Below are positions 37,153 through 46,400 of a DNA stretch of 64,000 nucleotides, piece by piece. Position 1 is the first letter of the stretch. Every line of letters starts with the position of its first letter. Source of the stretch: Ruegeria sp. R13_0 (GTDB lineage Bacteria; Pseudomonadota; Alphaproteobacteria; Rhodobacterales; Rhodobacteraceae); assembly GCF_017743995.1 (NCBI RefSeq), contig NZ_JAGHRB010000011.1:62001-126000 (forward strand). Reading direction: 5' to 3'. The position numbers and the translations under genes are program-made. The notes beneath the pieces are model-generated. The model was not told where the DNA came from and searched no databases. It saw only the letters and a list, made by a program, of their open reading frames with translations.

Positions 37153-38388
37153 TCAGACCTTTTCCTGTGTGTATTTCCTAAGCTCCGCACGCGCGACCTG
37201 ACGGCGATGCACCGCATCCGGCCCATCGGCGAGGCGCAATGTGCGGACATGAGTCCAGGCATTGGCCAGCGGGGTATCCTGACTGATCCCCTGCGCCCCA
37301 AACATCTGCACCGCCTCGTCAATCACTTTCAGCGCGACCTGAGGCGCAATCACCTTGATCTGGCTGATCCAAGGTGCCGCCGCCCGCGCATTGCCCTGAT
37401 CCATGTACCACGCTGCTTTCAGGCATAGCAGACGGGCCATTTCAATCTCCATACGGCATTCGGCGATGATGTCGTAGTTAGCCCCAAGCTGCGCCAGCTT
37501 CTTGCCGAACGCCTCGCGCTGCAGCGACCGTTTGCACATCTGCTCAAGTGCGCTTTCGGCCTGCCCGATGGCGCGCATGCAGTGGTGAATGCGGCCCGGC
37601 CCCAACCGGCCTTGCGCGATTTCGAACCCACGACCTTCACCAAGCAGGATGTTTTCCGCGGGGACGCGAACATTGGTGAACCGGATGTGCATATGTCCGT
37701 GGGGTGCATCGTCGTGGCCATAGACCTCCATGGGCCGCAGGATCTCGATCCCCGGCGCGTCAACCGGCACCACGATCATGGACTGGCGCTGATGCTTCGG
37801 CTGATCTTCGCCCCCCGTTTTGACCATCACGATGTAAACCTTGCAGCGTGGATCGCCCGCACCCGAGGACCACCATTTCTCACCATTGAGAACATAGTTA
37901 TCCCCGTCCCGCACACACGACATCGACACATTTGTCGCGTCAGATGAGGCCACGTCCGGCTCGGTCATCAAATAGGCCGAGCGAATCTGACCTTCGAGCA
38001 GAGGCTTCAGCCACTGCTCTTTCATCTTCTCGGTGCCGTAACGCTCGAACACCTCCATGTTTCCGGTGTCGGGGGCCGAGCAGTTGAATACCTCGGCCCC
38101 AAGAGGCGTCTTGCCCATCTCTTCGGCGAAATAGGCGTATTCGACCGTTGTCAGACCAAAGCCCTTTTCGCTGTCGGTCAGCCAAATATTCCAAAGCCCG
38201 GCGGCCTTGGCCTTGGCTTTCAACCCCTCAAGAATTTCCGCCTGACGGTCGGTATACTGCCAACGGTCGCCCTTGCCGATTTCGGCCTGATATTCCTCTT
38301 CCAGCGGCATGATCTCGTCACGGATCATATCTGCGACGCGCTGCAAAAGGGCGCGGTTTTCCTCGCGCAGACCGAATGACATGTTCAT
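37153..38388 (-). CDS. acyl-CoA dehydrogenase family protein
   Basis: The 411-residue protein is a FAD flavoprotein of the acyl-CoA dehydrogenase superfamily. Segments YLMTEPDVASSDATN and NGEKWWSSGAGD line the flavin site, and the C-terminal GAQGISQDTPLANAWTHVRTLRLADGPDAVHRR is typical of the ACAD10/11-like group. The start at 38388 has a perfect GGAGGA site. The acyl substrate is unknown. The downstream thioesterase gene suggests turnover of an acyl-CoA. Confidence 0.92.
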   Translation of the reverse strand: MNMSFGLREENRALLQRVADMIRDEIMPLEEEYQAEIGKGDRWQYTDRQAEILEGLKAKAKAAGLWNIWLTDSEKGFGLTTVEYAYFAEEMGKTPLGAEVFNCSAPDTGNMEVFERYGTEKMKEQWLKPLLEGQIRSAYLMTEPDVASSDATNVSMSCVRDGDNYVLNGEKWWSSGAGDPRCKVYIVMVKTGGEDQPKHQRQSMIVVPVDAPGIEILRPMEVYGHDDAPHGHMHIRFTNVRVPAENILLGEGRGFEIAQGRLGPGRIHHCMRAIGQAESALEQMCKRSLQREAFGKKLAQLGANYDIIAECRMEIEMARLLCLKAAWYMDQGNARAAAPWISQIKVIAPQVALKVIDEAVQMFGAQGISQDTPLANAWTHVRTLRLADGPDAVHRRQVARAELRKYTQEKV

Positions 38389-38514
38389 GAACGCTCCTCC
38401 GTTGCCCATCGGTTCGGGCTTTACCTTCGCTTGAAGAATGGCTTAGCTGCCCGGACCCTGTCCAGTTCCATGACGGGACGTCACCTTCATCTATTTCCAA
38501 TACATGAGGCATCC

Positions 38515-39450
38515 ATGGCACTTTTGATCGAAACCGGCCTGTCCAACTGGATCAGCGATGCGGATTTGGCCAAAGAGGTCCTGCACCAGTCGCCCGGCGC
38601 TGATGTCCGCACCCCGGACACGATCGGAGATCCGGCTGAGATCACCATGGTGGCGGTCAGCACGCTGCAGGATGCGCATATTGAGCGCCTCCCCAACCTC
38701 AAACTGGTACAGAAACTGGGCGCTGGCGTGGAAACCATCGTCGGCAACCCCAATTTGCCCGATCATATCCGCGTCGCACGCCTGAGGCCGGACGCCCCGG
38801 CACAAGAAATCGCCGAGTGGTTTCTGGCCCATATCCTCCGCGCCCAGCGCCATTTGGGAGACTACGAAGCCGCCCAGCGCCGGTCCGAATGGTCCCCCAA
38901 AGCGCCGCGCATCACGTCAGAGACAAAGGTCGGTGTACTGGGGCTTGGCACGATCGGCACGCGCACGGCCCTCATGCTGAAGGGCCTTGGCTTTCAGGTC
39001 ATGGGTTGGAGCCGGTCACCCAAGCAAATCGACAGCGTAACCTGCCTGCACGGCCAGAATGTCCTGCCCGAACTGCTTGGTCAGTGCGACTACGTCTGCG
39101 CCATCTTACCCTCGACCCTGCAAACCGTTGGACTGTTTGATGCCGACATACTCGCCGCGATGAAGCCCGGCAGCCATCTGCTGAACGCAGGGCGCGGCGA
39201 TCTGATTGACGAGACCGCATTGATCGCGGCATTGGACGCAGGCACGCCCGGCCATGCCGTTCTGGATGTCACCTCTCAAGAGCCTCTGCCGCTAGACAGC
39301 CCTCTTTGGCAGCATCCCGGCGTGACGATCACGCCGCATGTCTCGGGCTGGCATCTGGGGGATGCGCTTGCGGACGTGGCCAGGAATTTCGAACGGCTAT
39401 CCTCGGGCCAGCCGCTGCTGCATGAAATCGACCGAGGCAGAGGCTACTGA
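38515..39450 (+). CDS. D-2-hydroxyacid dehydrogenase (GhrA-like)
   Basis: The 311-residue protein is NAD(P)-dependent; VGVLGLGTIGTRTALMLKGLG is the dinucleotide-binding loop (about 143-163), followed by SRSPKQ suggesting NADP preference, LLNAGRGDLID and the catalytic TPHVSGWHLG with His near 278. It is most like glyoxylate/hydroxypyruvate reductase A. The start at 38515 (MALLIETGLSN) was chosen because the frame upstream is not family-like. It is divergent from the acyl-CoA dehydrogenase gene. Confidence 0.85.
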   Translation: MALLIETGLSNWISDADLAKEVLHQSPGADVRTPDTIGDPAEITMVAVSTLQDAHIERLPNLKLVQKLGAGVETIVGNPNLPDHIRVARLRPDAPAQEIAEWFLAHILRAQRHLGDYEAAQRRSEWSPKAPRITSETKVGVLGLGTIGTRTALMLKGLGFQVMGWSRSPKQIDSVTCLHGQNVLPELLGQCDYVCAILPSTLQTVGLFDADILAAMKPGSHLLNAGRGDLIDETALIAALDAGTPGHAVLDVTSQEPLPLDSPLWQHPGVTITPHVSGWHLGDALADVARNFERLSSGQPLLHEIDRGRGY

Positions 39451-39456
39451 AGCGAA

Positions 39457-39807
39457 TCAGGGCGTCAGCAACCAGTTCCCGTTGGCGTCCTTGCACCTGC
39501 GCGTTCGAACCTGACGGGCCTGCTCATCTCCGCCGGGTTCAACAGAATGCTCTAACGAGACACAATTCCCCTGAACCGCGCCGATCCGCACCGTGCCTTT
39601 CGAACCGGTCGCATCATTGGTCCATGCGCGTTCTTGTCCAACGGACGGAGCACCGCTGGTCAACAACGCGGTGGAGGCCGCGCTCAGCACTTCGAAATCC
39701 TGCGGGCTGAGGCCCATTTCCGCAATAATTCGTGACAGAGGTTTGGCCTGAACCGCCCCAACCGTCAGAACTACAGCTGCCAAAACCAAAGAAATCCGGG
39801 CTTTCAT
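39457..39807 (-). CDS. small secreted protein, surface-antigen-like C-terminus
   Basis: The 116-residue protein has a signal peptide (cleavage near VQAKP). The C-terminal part, CVSLEHSVEPGGDEQARQVRTRRCKDANGNW, has two cysteines and resembles the end of 17-kDa surface antigen family proteins. Function unknown. It converges with the hydroxyacid dehydrogenase gene 6 bp away. Confidence 0.65.
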   Translation of the reverse strand: MKARISLVLAAVVLTVGAVQAKPLSRIIAEMGLSPQDFEVLSAASTALLTSGAPSVGQERAWTNDATGSKGTVRIGAVQGNCVSLEHSVEPGGDEQARQVRTRRCKDANGNWLLTP

Positions 39808-40017
39808 ATGTGCCTCACATGACTGAAATCAATTTGTCCTCAAGGATATACCCCAGCGCGGGCCGGGCCAAGCCCCGAGCGGTTGCACCTTCAGAAAATC
39901 CAAATTGAGCGTCTTTAACGCGCAAAGGTAATGCGAATTTGACCCGAAAGGGTTCACAGCAGCGCCTAAATCTGGTGAAATCAGGGAAATTCTCATTTGA
40001 ATGTAGGAGTTTGCATT

Positions 40018-40341
40018 ATGACCCTGCGCCTGCCCCTTCTGGCTCTGGCCGCGGTTGCCACTTTGACCGTCGCGCCAAGCGCCCCTGCCATCGCCAAGGA
40101 AGAGACCAAGTCCGTCGTGGTCCTCAGCCGCACATGGGCGGTGACCCAAGTCGCTGAAGAGCCGGTGATCTACCGCGCCACGCGTGACAACAACAATCTC
40201 AACCCGTTCGGCCCGCCACCGCGCCTGCGAACACTGCAGGCGATTTCTGCAATTCAGCAGGCCACTGGCTGCAGACCCATCGTGGCAAGCATGTATCAGA
40301 ACATCTCGGGCCAGTTTTTCTCGCAGGTTAGCTGCAACTGA
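40018..40341 (+). CDS. small secreted protein of unknown function
   Basis: The 107-residue protein has a signal peptide (cleavage near AIAKEE). The mature part has two cysteines (ATGCRP and the C-terminal VSCN). The start at 40018 has GTAGGAG upstream. It resembles no family I can name. It lies 54 bp before gap on the same strand, but probably as a separate gene. Confidence 0.6.
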   Translation: MTLRLPLLALAAVATLTVAPSAPAIAKEETKSVVVLSRTWAVTQVAEEPVIYRATRDNNNLNPFGPPPRLRTLQAISAIQQATGCRPIVASMYQNISGQFFSQVSCN

Positions 40342-40395
40342 AATTGGTACAATACTTTCATTGAGGTCGCCTGAGACGCCTGCCATAGCTTGCGC

Positions 40396-41382
40396 ATGAA
40401 ACTCGCGATCAATGGATTCGGCCGAATTGGCCGCACGATCCTGCGGCAGGTTCTGGCCATGCCGCAAGGATCGGATATCGAGCTGGTGCTGATCAACGAC
40501 ATCGCACCGCTGGCAACCTGCGCCTACCTGTTCAAATACGACAGCACCTTCGGCCCCTATGCCGGAAAGGTTTCTGAGGGAAACAACGCGCTGGTCGTGG
40601 ATGGGCAGTCCATCCCCATGACCCACAGCTCTGATCTTGCAAATATCGACCTGTCTGGCGTGGATGTCCTGTTGGACTGCACCGGCATCGCCCGAACTTC
40701 CGACGTGGCGCGGCGCGGATTGGCCGCGGGCGCGCGCAAAGTGCTGATCTCCGGCCCCTCTCCCGCCGCCGAGGTGACCGTGGTCCTTGGCGCCAATGAG
40801 GATCAACTGGGCGGCGCTCATGTCGTCTCGAACGCCTCCTGCACCACGAACGGGCTGGCGCCTCTGGTCCGGGTTCTGGATGACATCGGCGGGATTACCA
40901 CGGGCCACATGACGACCATCCACTGCTATACTAACAGCCAACCGATGGTGGATGCCCCGCGCGGCGATCTTGCCCGCTCGCGCGCAGGCGCGCTGTCGAT
41001 GGTCCCAACGACGTCGAGCGCGATCCACTTGATCGATGTCGTACTACCGCATTTGGCCGGGCGCATCTCAGGCGCGGCGGTACGGGTGCCAACGGCCAGT
41101 GTTTCGGCCATCGATCTGATTGTCACGCTTGACCGCAGCCTTGACGCAGAGACCTTCGACAAGGCCCTACGCGATCAGGTCAGCGCGTCGCCGGTTCTGG
41201 GGTGGACCGATATGCCGCTGGTCTCCTCCGATCTGCGCGCCCGCCCCGAGTCGTTGGTCATCGCTGGACCAGAGACCCGCATGGTCGGCGCGAACCAGGT
41301 CCGCGTCTTTGGCTGGTACGACAATGAATGGGGCTTCTCCGCGCGTATGCTGGACGTCGCCCGCCTCATGACCGCCGCCTGA
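40396..41382 (+). CDS. gap: glyceraldehyde-3-phosphate dehydrogenase
   Basis: The 328-residue protein has the NAD-binding start KLAINGFGRIGR, the catalytic SNASCTTNG with Cys149 and His176 in TTIHCYTNSQ, and the C-terminal WYDNEWGFSARM. A NDI at positions 34-36 fits NAD rather than NADP use. It is somewhat diverged from the usual gap, e.g. fewer conserved residues near 80-120, so it could be a second GAPDH with a special role (Roseobacters often have two). A TTG two codons earlier is possible as a start. A structured element follows directly. Confidence 0.88.
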   Translation: MKLAINGFGRIGRTILRQVLAMPQGSDIELVLINDIAPLATCAYLFKYDSTFGPYAGKVSEGNNALVVDGQSIPMTHSSDLANIDLSGVDVLLDCTGIARTSDVARRGLAAGARKVLISGPSPAAEVTVVLGANEDQLGGAHVVSNASCTTNGLAPLVRVLDDIGGITTGHMTTIHCYTNSQPMVDAPRGDLARSRAGALSMVPTTSSAIHLIDVVLPHLAGRISGAAVRVPTASVSAIDLIVTLDRSLDAETFDKALRDQVSASPVLGWTDMPLVSSDLRARPESLVIAGPETRMVGANQVRVFGWYDNEWGFSARMLDVARLMTAA

Positions 41383-41396
41383 CCCGTCGCAACCGC

Positions 41397-41467
41397 AGCG
41401 CGCACCGCGCGCTGCCCGGCCCAACCAGGTTGGGTTCATCTACGATGCGACCAAACCGGGCGGGAGC
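41397..41467. repeat. structured element copy 2, downstream of gap
   Basis: The order is as in copy 1 at 23245: hairpin AGCGCGC/GCGCGCT (41397-41413), CCGGCCCAAC (41416-41425), hairpin with CATC-TAC-GATG core and GG/CC base (41433-41452), and CCAAAC plus CGGGCGGGAGC (41451-41467). The stems differ from copy 1, but the linear motifs match. It is located between gap and tamA. Confidence 0.5.
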
Positions 41468-41575
41468 CGCCTCAAGCCGTCGACCCCGAATGCAACACAA
41501 CTGCTGACCTTATTCACTCGCCACACATCAAAAGCCTTTTCCTGAACGGCCTCAAATGCTCTAACATGAATTTAA

Positions 41576-41602
41576 TCGACCGCGATCCGACAGCGCGGTC
41601 GA
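41576..41602 (+). other. hairpin in the tamA 5' leader
   Basis: TCGACCGCG (41576-41584) pairs with CGCGGTCGA (41594-41602) about 34 nt before the tamA ATG. It may be a leader structure or a terminator of the upstream region without U tract. The function is not known. Confidence 0.35.
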
Positions 41603-41636
41603 ATAGTATTCGAGTTGAGGCAGTTGGAGCCGTTTT

Positions 41637-43442
41637 ATGCAGGGCAGCAGACCGCAACGCCGTCTGACGGGTTGGCTTTTGGCCGCAATGACAGCTTTGG
41701 CCCCAACCGGACTGTTGGCCCTTGAAACCAGTCTCGTCGCTCCAGGGGCCTCAAAAGAGTTAAGAGAACGCATCGAGGAAACCTCGTCCGTCACGACCGC
41801 TGACTCCCGTGGTCTGGACACACCTCTGGAAATCCTCTCGGCCGCCCTGTCCGATTATCGCACCATTGTTCAGATTCTGTACGACGAGGGCTATTTCAGC
41901 CCCGTGGTCAGCATCAAACTCGACGGCAAAGAGGCAGCAGACCTCAGCACCCTGAGCGTTCCCGCACAAATTAACCGCGCTGTGATCACCGTCGAAACCG
42001 GTCCAAGCTTCCGGTTCGGCAAAGCAATCGTACAGCCCGTTGCACCGGACACGGTCCTGCCGGAAGAGTTCGCGCCGGGCAAACTGGCCACTACAGGGGC
42101 GATCCAACAGGCAACCTCGGCCGGGGTGCAGGGCTGGAGAGATGCCGGTCACGCAAAGGCCGAACTTGCGAACCAAACCATCATCGCCCGCCATGCGCAG
42201 GCTCAACTGGACGCACAGATTGATCTGGACCCAGGGCGTCGCCTGACCTTTGGCAGAATGTTCATCAACGGCGACACTGACGTCAAACACCGCTCCATCG
42301 AAAAGATAGCGGGCTTCCCAAGCGGCGAGGTCTATTCTCCGGCCCAAATCCAGAAAGTCGGCACGCGCCTACGCCGGACCGGCACGTTCAGCGTTGTCTC
42401 GATCACAGAACGCGAAACACCCAACCCCGATGGCACACTGGATTTCGATGCCACCTTCGAAGACCTGCCCAAACGCCGCCTGACCTTCGGGATCGAGCTG
42501 GCCTCGCGCGATGGGCTGGATGTGACGGCCACATGGACCCACCGCAACGTCTTTCGCCGCGCCGAACGGCTAAGGTTCGAGGCCGCCCTGCGCAATATAG
42601 GCGGGGCCGAGGAACTTGACGGGCGGATCGGACTAAGACTGGACCAACCCGACCGTTTGGGGCCCGATGACAACACGTTCTGGAACGCTCTGTTGGAACG
42701 ACGCAACACGGAAAACTACAACGTCACCGTCGCATCCTTGGCCTATGGTGCGCGACGCACGTTTTCAGACCGGCTCTATGCCGAAGCGTCTGTCGGTTTT
42801 CAGTGGTCGGATGCCGATGACGCCTACGGGGATGGGCGAAAATTCCGATACTTCATCATCCCCCTTCGGTCAGAATGGGACGAGCGCGATAGCAAGATCA
42901 GCGCGACACGCGGGTTTTATCTGGACGCGCAGGCCACACCCTTCGCCGGGCTGTCCGGAACCGAAAGTGGCATTCGCCTCTTCGGAGACGGACGGGCCTA
43001 CACCAGTCTGGGTACTGGCGGAAAACTGGTTCTGGCCGGGCGCGTTCAAATCGGGTCAGTCATCGGCCCATCAGCGGATGGGGTAACGCCGGACTTCCTG
43101 TTCTTCTCGGGCGGCGCGGGCACCGTACGCGGCCAACCGTTTGAAAGTCTCGGTATTCCGGTGGGAACCGGCATCGCGGGCGGCAAATCGTTTCTGGGCT
43201 TTTCCGGAGAGGTTCGGGGCAAAGTCACCGAAAGCCTGTCTTTGGTCGGGTTTTATGACTACGGTATCGTGGACACCTCGTCCTTCGTAGGCAGCGGCGC
43301 CGAGGACCACGCCGGTGCCGGTTTGGGTGTGCGCTATGATCTGGGCGGGTTCGGCCCGCTACGCTTTGATCTGGCCTACCCGGTTCAGGGCGACACCGGC
43401 AGCGGCATACAATTCTATATCGGGATTGGACAGGCATTTTGA
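41637..43442 (+). CDS. tamA: translocation and assembly module protein TamA
   Basis: TamA is an outer-membrane Omp85 protein that with TamB helps insert outer-membrane proteins or move lipids. The 601-residue product has a signal peptide (cleavage near LLALE), POTRA domains (about 30-270) and a C-terminal 16-strand barrel domain with FFSGGAGTVRGQPFESLG, the lid-lock motif region of Omp85 proteins, and the final aromatic residue Phe. The ATG at 41637 has TTGGAG 8 nt upstream. It overlaps tamB by 4 bp. Confidence 0.93.
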   Translation: MQGSRPQRRLTGWLLAAMTALAPTGLLALETSLVAPGASKELRERIEETSSVTTADSRGLDTPLEILSAALSDYRTIVQILYDEGYFSPVVSIKLDGKEAADLSTLSVPAQINRAVITVETGPSFRFGKAIVQPVAPDTVLPEEFAPGKLATTGAIQQATSAGVQGWRDAGHAKAELANQTIIARHAQAQLDAQIDLDPGRRLTFGRMFINGDTDVKHRSIEKIAGFPSGEVYSPAQIQKVGTRLRRTGTFSVVSITERETPNPDGTLDFDATFEDLPKRRLTFGIELASRDGLDVTATWTHRNVFRRAERLRFEAALRNIGGAEELDGRIGLRLDQPDRLGPDDNTFWNALLERRNTENYNVTVASLAYGARRTFSDRLYAEASVGFQWSDADDAYGDGRKFRYFIIPLRSEWDERDSKISATRGFYLDAQATPFAGLSGTESGIRLFGDGRAYTSLGTGGKLVLAGRVQIGSVIGPSADGVTPDFLFFSGGAGTVRGQPFESLGIPVGTGIAGGKSFLGFSGEVRGKVTESLSLVGFYDYGIVDTSSFVGSGAEDHAGAGLGVRYDLGGFGPLRFDLAYPVQGDTGSGIQFYIGIGQAF

Positions 43443-46400
43443 AACGCTACCTCGCATATCCACTGCTGATCGGTACGCTGACCTGCATACCCCCGGCGCT
43501 GCACGCCCAAGAGGACGAAGGCGGCAGCATGATCGAGCGGTTCCTGCAGGATACACTGTCAGGGGATGACCAGAACGTCACCGTCAAAGGCCTTCAAGGC
43601 GCACTGAGTTCCCGCGCCACCATCGCCGAGATCACCGTCGCCGATGATGAAGGCGTCTGGCTGACCATCAAGGATGCCGAACTTGACTGGAACCGTCTGG
43701 CGCTGATCCGGGGGAGGTTCTCGGTCAACGCGTTGACCGCACAGGAAATCGACATCGCCCGTGCCCCTGGCACCACCACCAAGGAGGCCCCGCCTCCCTC
43801 GGCCGAGACCACCCCGTTTCAACTGCCCGACCTACCCGTCGCGATCGAAATCGGAGAGCTTCGGATTGATGAGTTGTCCTTGGGCGAGCCCTTGATCGGC
43901 GTCGCCGCTGACCTGAACGTCACCGGCAACCTGTCGCTGGCCGATGGCACGCTGGATACCAGCCTCGACATCACCCGCCTTGACCGCGCCGGAGACGAAA
44001 TCACCCTCAAAGCCGGTTTCCAGAACGCCAGTAGCCAAATTGATCTGGACCTGAGCGTTGTCGAGGCCTCGGGCGGCCTCATCTCAACCGCGCTGAAAAT
44101 CCCCGACAGCCCTCCTATTGGTTTGACGGCCAAAGGCTCTGGCCCAGTGACGGACTTCACCGCCGATATCAGCCTGAGCAGTGACAGCCAGCCGCGCGTG
44201 ACAGGTCAGGTGCGCCTGCGCGCCGCGGAAAGCGGCGCAGCGGATGGGATTGCGTTCACCGCCGATTTGGGCGGTGACCTTACGCCCTTTGTCGCCAGCG
44301 AAATGGATGTATTCTTTGGCACCGAAACGCGACTGTTTGTCGATGGCCAGACCCAGCCGGAAGGCGCGCTGAACATCAGTGATCTGGAATTTACGTCTCA
44401 GGCGCTCAAACTGGAAGGCCAGTTGGAACTTGCCTCGGGCGGCACATTGCAACTGGCCGCTCTGCAGGGTCGCATCACCCCGCCTGAGGGCGACAAGGTG
44501 GTTCTGCCCGTCTCGGGCGGGGGGACGTCGATCGAGGCCGCGCAAATCTCCGCCCTGTTCGACCAGCAGAACGGCAATCTGTGGGACCTGAGCCTGACGG
44601 CCAATGGGCTGACCACTGACCAGATCAGCCTGCGGCGCGTGCAAATTGCGGCGCAGGGGAGCTTGGAACAGGGGGATGCCCTCAGCGTGGATGGTGACCT
44701 GCAAGCCGCGCTTGACGGTTTAGATCTGGCTGATCCGGCCCTGAACACCGCGATTGGCGACCGGATTACGCTGGACGGCGTGTTCGAATATGGCAGCGAC
44801 CAAACGCTGAACCTATCCGGGTTCGAGTTGATCGGGGCGGACTACACGCTTGATCTCGACGCGCTGATCAGCGGGCTGACCAGCGGCCTGAACATCGACG
44901 GGTCGGCGAAGCTTGACGCCTCCGATCTTTCGCGGTTCTCGGATCTGGCCAAGCTTGACCTCGGAGGAGAGGTCACGGCCACCGTCGAAGGCAGCGGGTC
45001 GCCGCTGGAGCGCAGTTTTGACGGGAAAGTCACCGTCAAAGGCCGCGATCTGTCCACGGGGAGAGACGACATCGATCCGGTGATCAAGGGCGAGACCACG
45101 ATCACGCTGGATGCAAAACGCGGCTCGGACGGCGTGACAATCCGGGACTTCACATTGATCGCAGATGCCGCGCGGGCACAGGCTGCAGGAACCGTGACCA
45201 CGCCCGATGGGAACCTGTCCATTGACGGGCAAGCCACGGTCAGCGCGCGGGACTTGTCGGTTTTCTCGGGCCTCGCCAAGCGTGATCTGGGCGGTTCGGT
45301 ACAGGCCAGTCTGAACGGCAAAGGCACAGTCCAGACGCTGGAGTTTGACGGTACGGCCAGCGTGAACGCGCGGGGTATCAAGACCGGGATGGATGATCTG
45401 GACCCACTTCTGGCCGGGCAGACCTCAATCGAGTTCGATGGTGCACTGTCGCAAGAGCAGATCGAGATTCGTCAGGCTACGATCAACGGGCGCGCTCTGA
45501 CGGCCGAGGCCGCCGCGACGATCACCGATCCCACGGGCGATCTGGCCGTCGACGGGCAGGCCAAGGCGAACGTGCCGGACCTATCGCTGTTCTCGGGCCT
45601 TGCCGGGCGTGATCTGGCCGGGTCCGTGAAGGCCGATATGCAGGGCAAAGGCGCAATGGGCAGCAAGCTATTCGATGTGCAAGGCACGGCCGAGGCCAAT
45701 GACATCCGCACCGGGATCGACCAGTTGGATGCACTGATCTCGGGTCGCACGACTCTGAATGTGGATGCTGAAAACACCGACGCAGGCATGAACATCCGCA
45801 CGTTCCGGCTGAACGGGACGGCGCTGACGGCAAATGCCTCGGGCCAGCTTGATCGTGAATCAGGCGGGCTGAACTTTTCGGCGATGTTGGATGACCTCAG
45901 CCGCCTGTCCGATACAGTGTCTGGTCCTTTGAAACTGGATGGCAACGTTGCGCCTACGCGGACAGGGTTGGAAGGCACCGCGCGCCTGCAAGGACCTGAC
46001 AGCTCGTATGTAAACGTTGTCGGAACGGTTGAGACGGATGGCTCGGCAGATCTGGACTACGACGCCAAGTTCAACCGGATCGAACGCTTTGTACCGGACT
46101 TCCCCGGCACAGTGACGGCCGAAGGCACTGCGAAACGCGACAATGGAGTCTGGACGATTTCGTCAAACGCGACAGGGCCCGCGGATCTCAGCACCGAGCT
46201 GTCCGGCACGTTTGATGAGGGTACGGGCCTGGCTGATGTAACCGCCCAGGGCGGGATCAATCTGGGTATCGCCAATGCTTTCATCACTCCCAACAAGATC
46301 GAAGGCTCCGCCCGTTACAATCTGGCGCTCAAGGGCCAACCCGGGCTGGAGGCACTGTCGGGGACGATTACAACCTCGGGCACGTCTTTTGCGATCCCGA

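Noticed and set aside
39829-41028. 399-codon minus-strand frame opposite gap
   Set aside because: gap on the plus strand has catalytic Cys/His; this frame is an antisense shadow.
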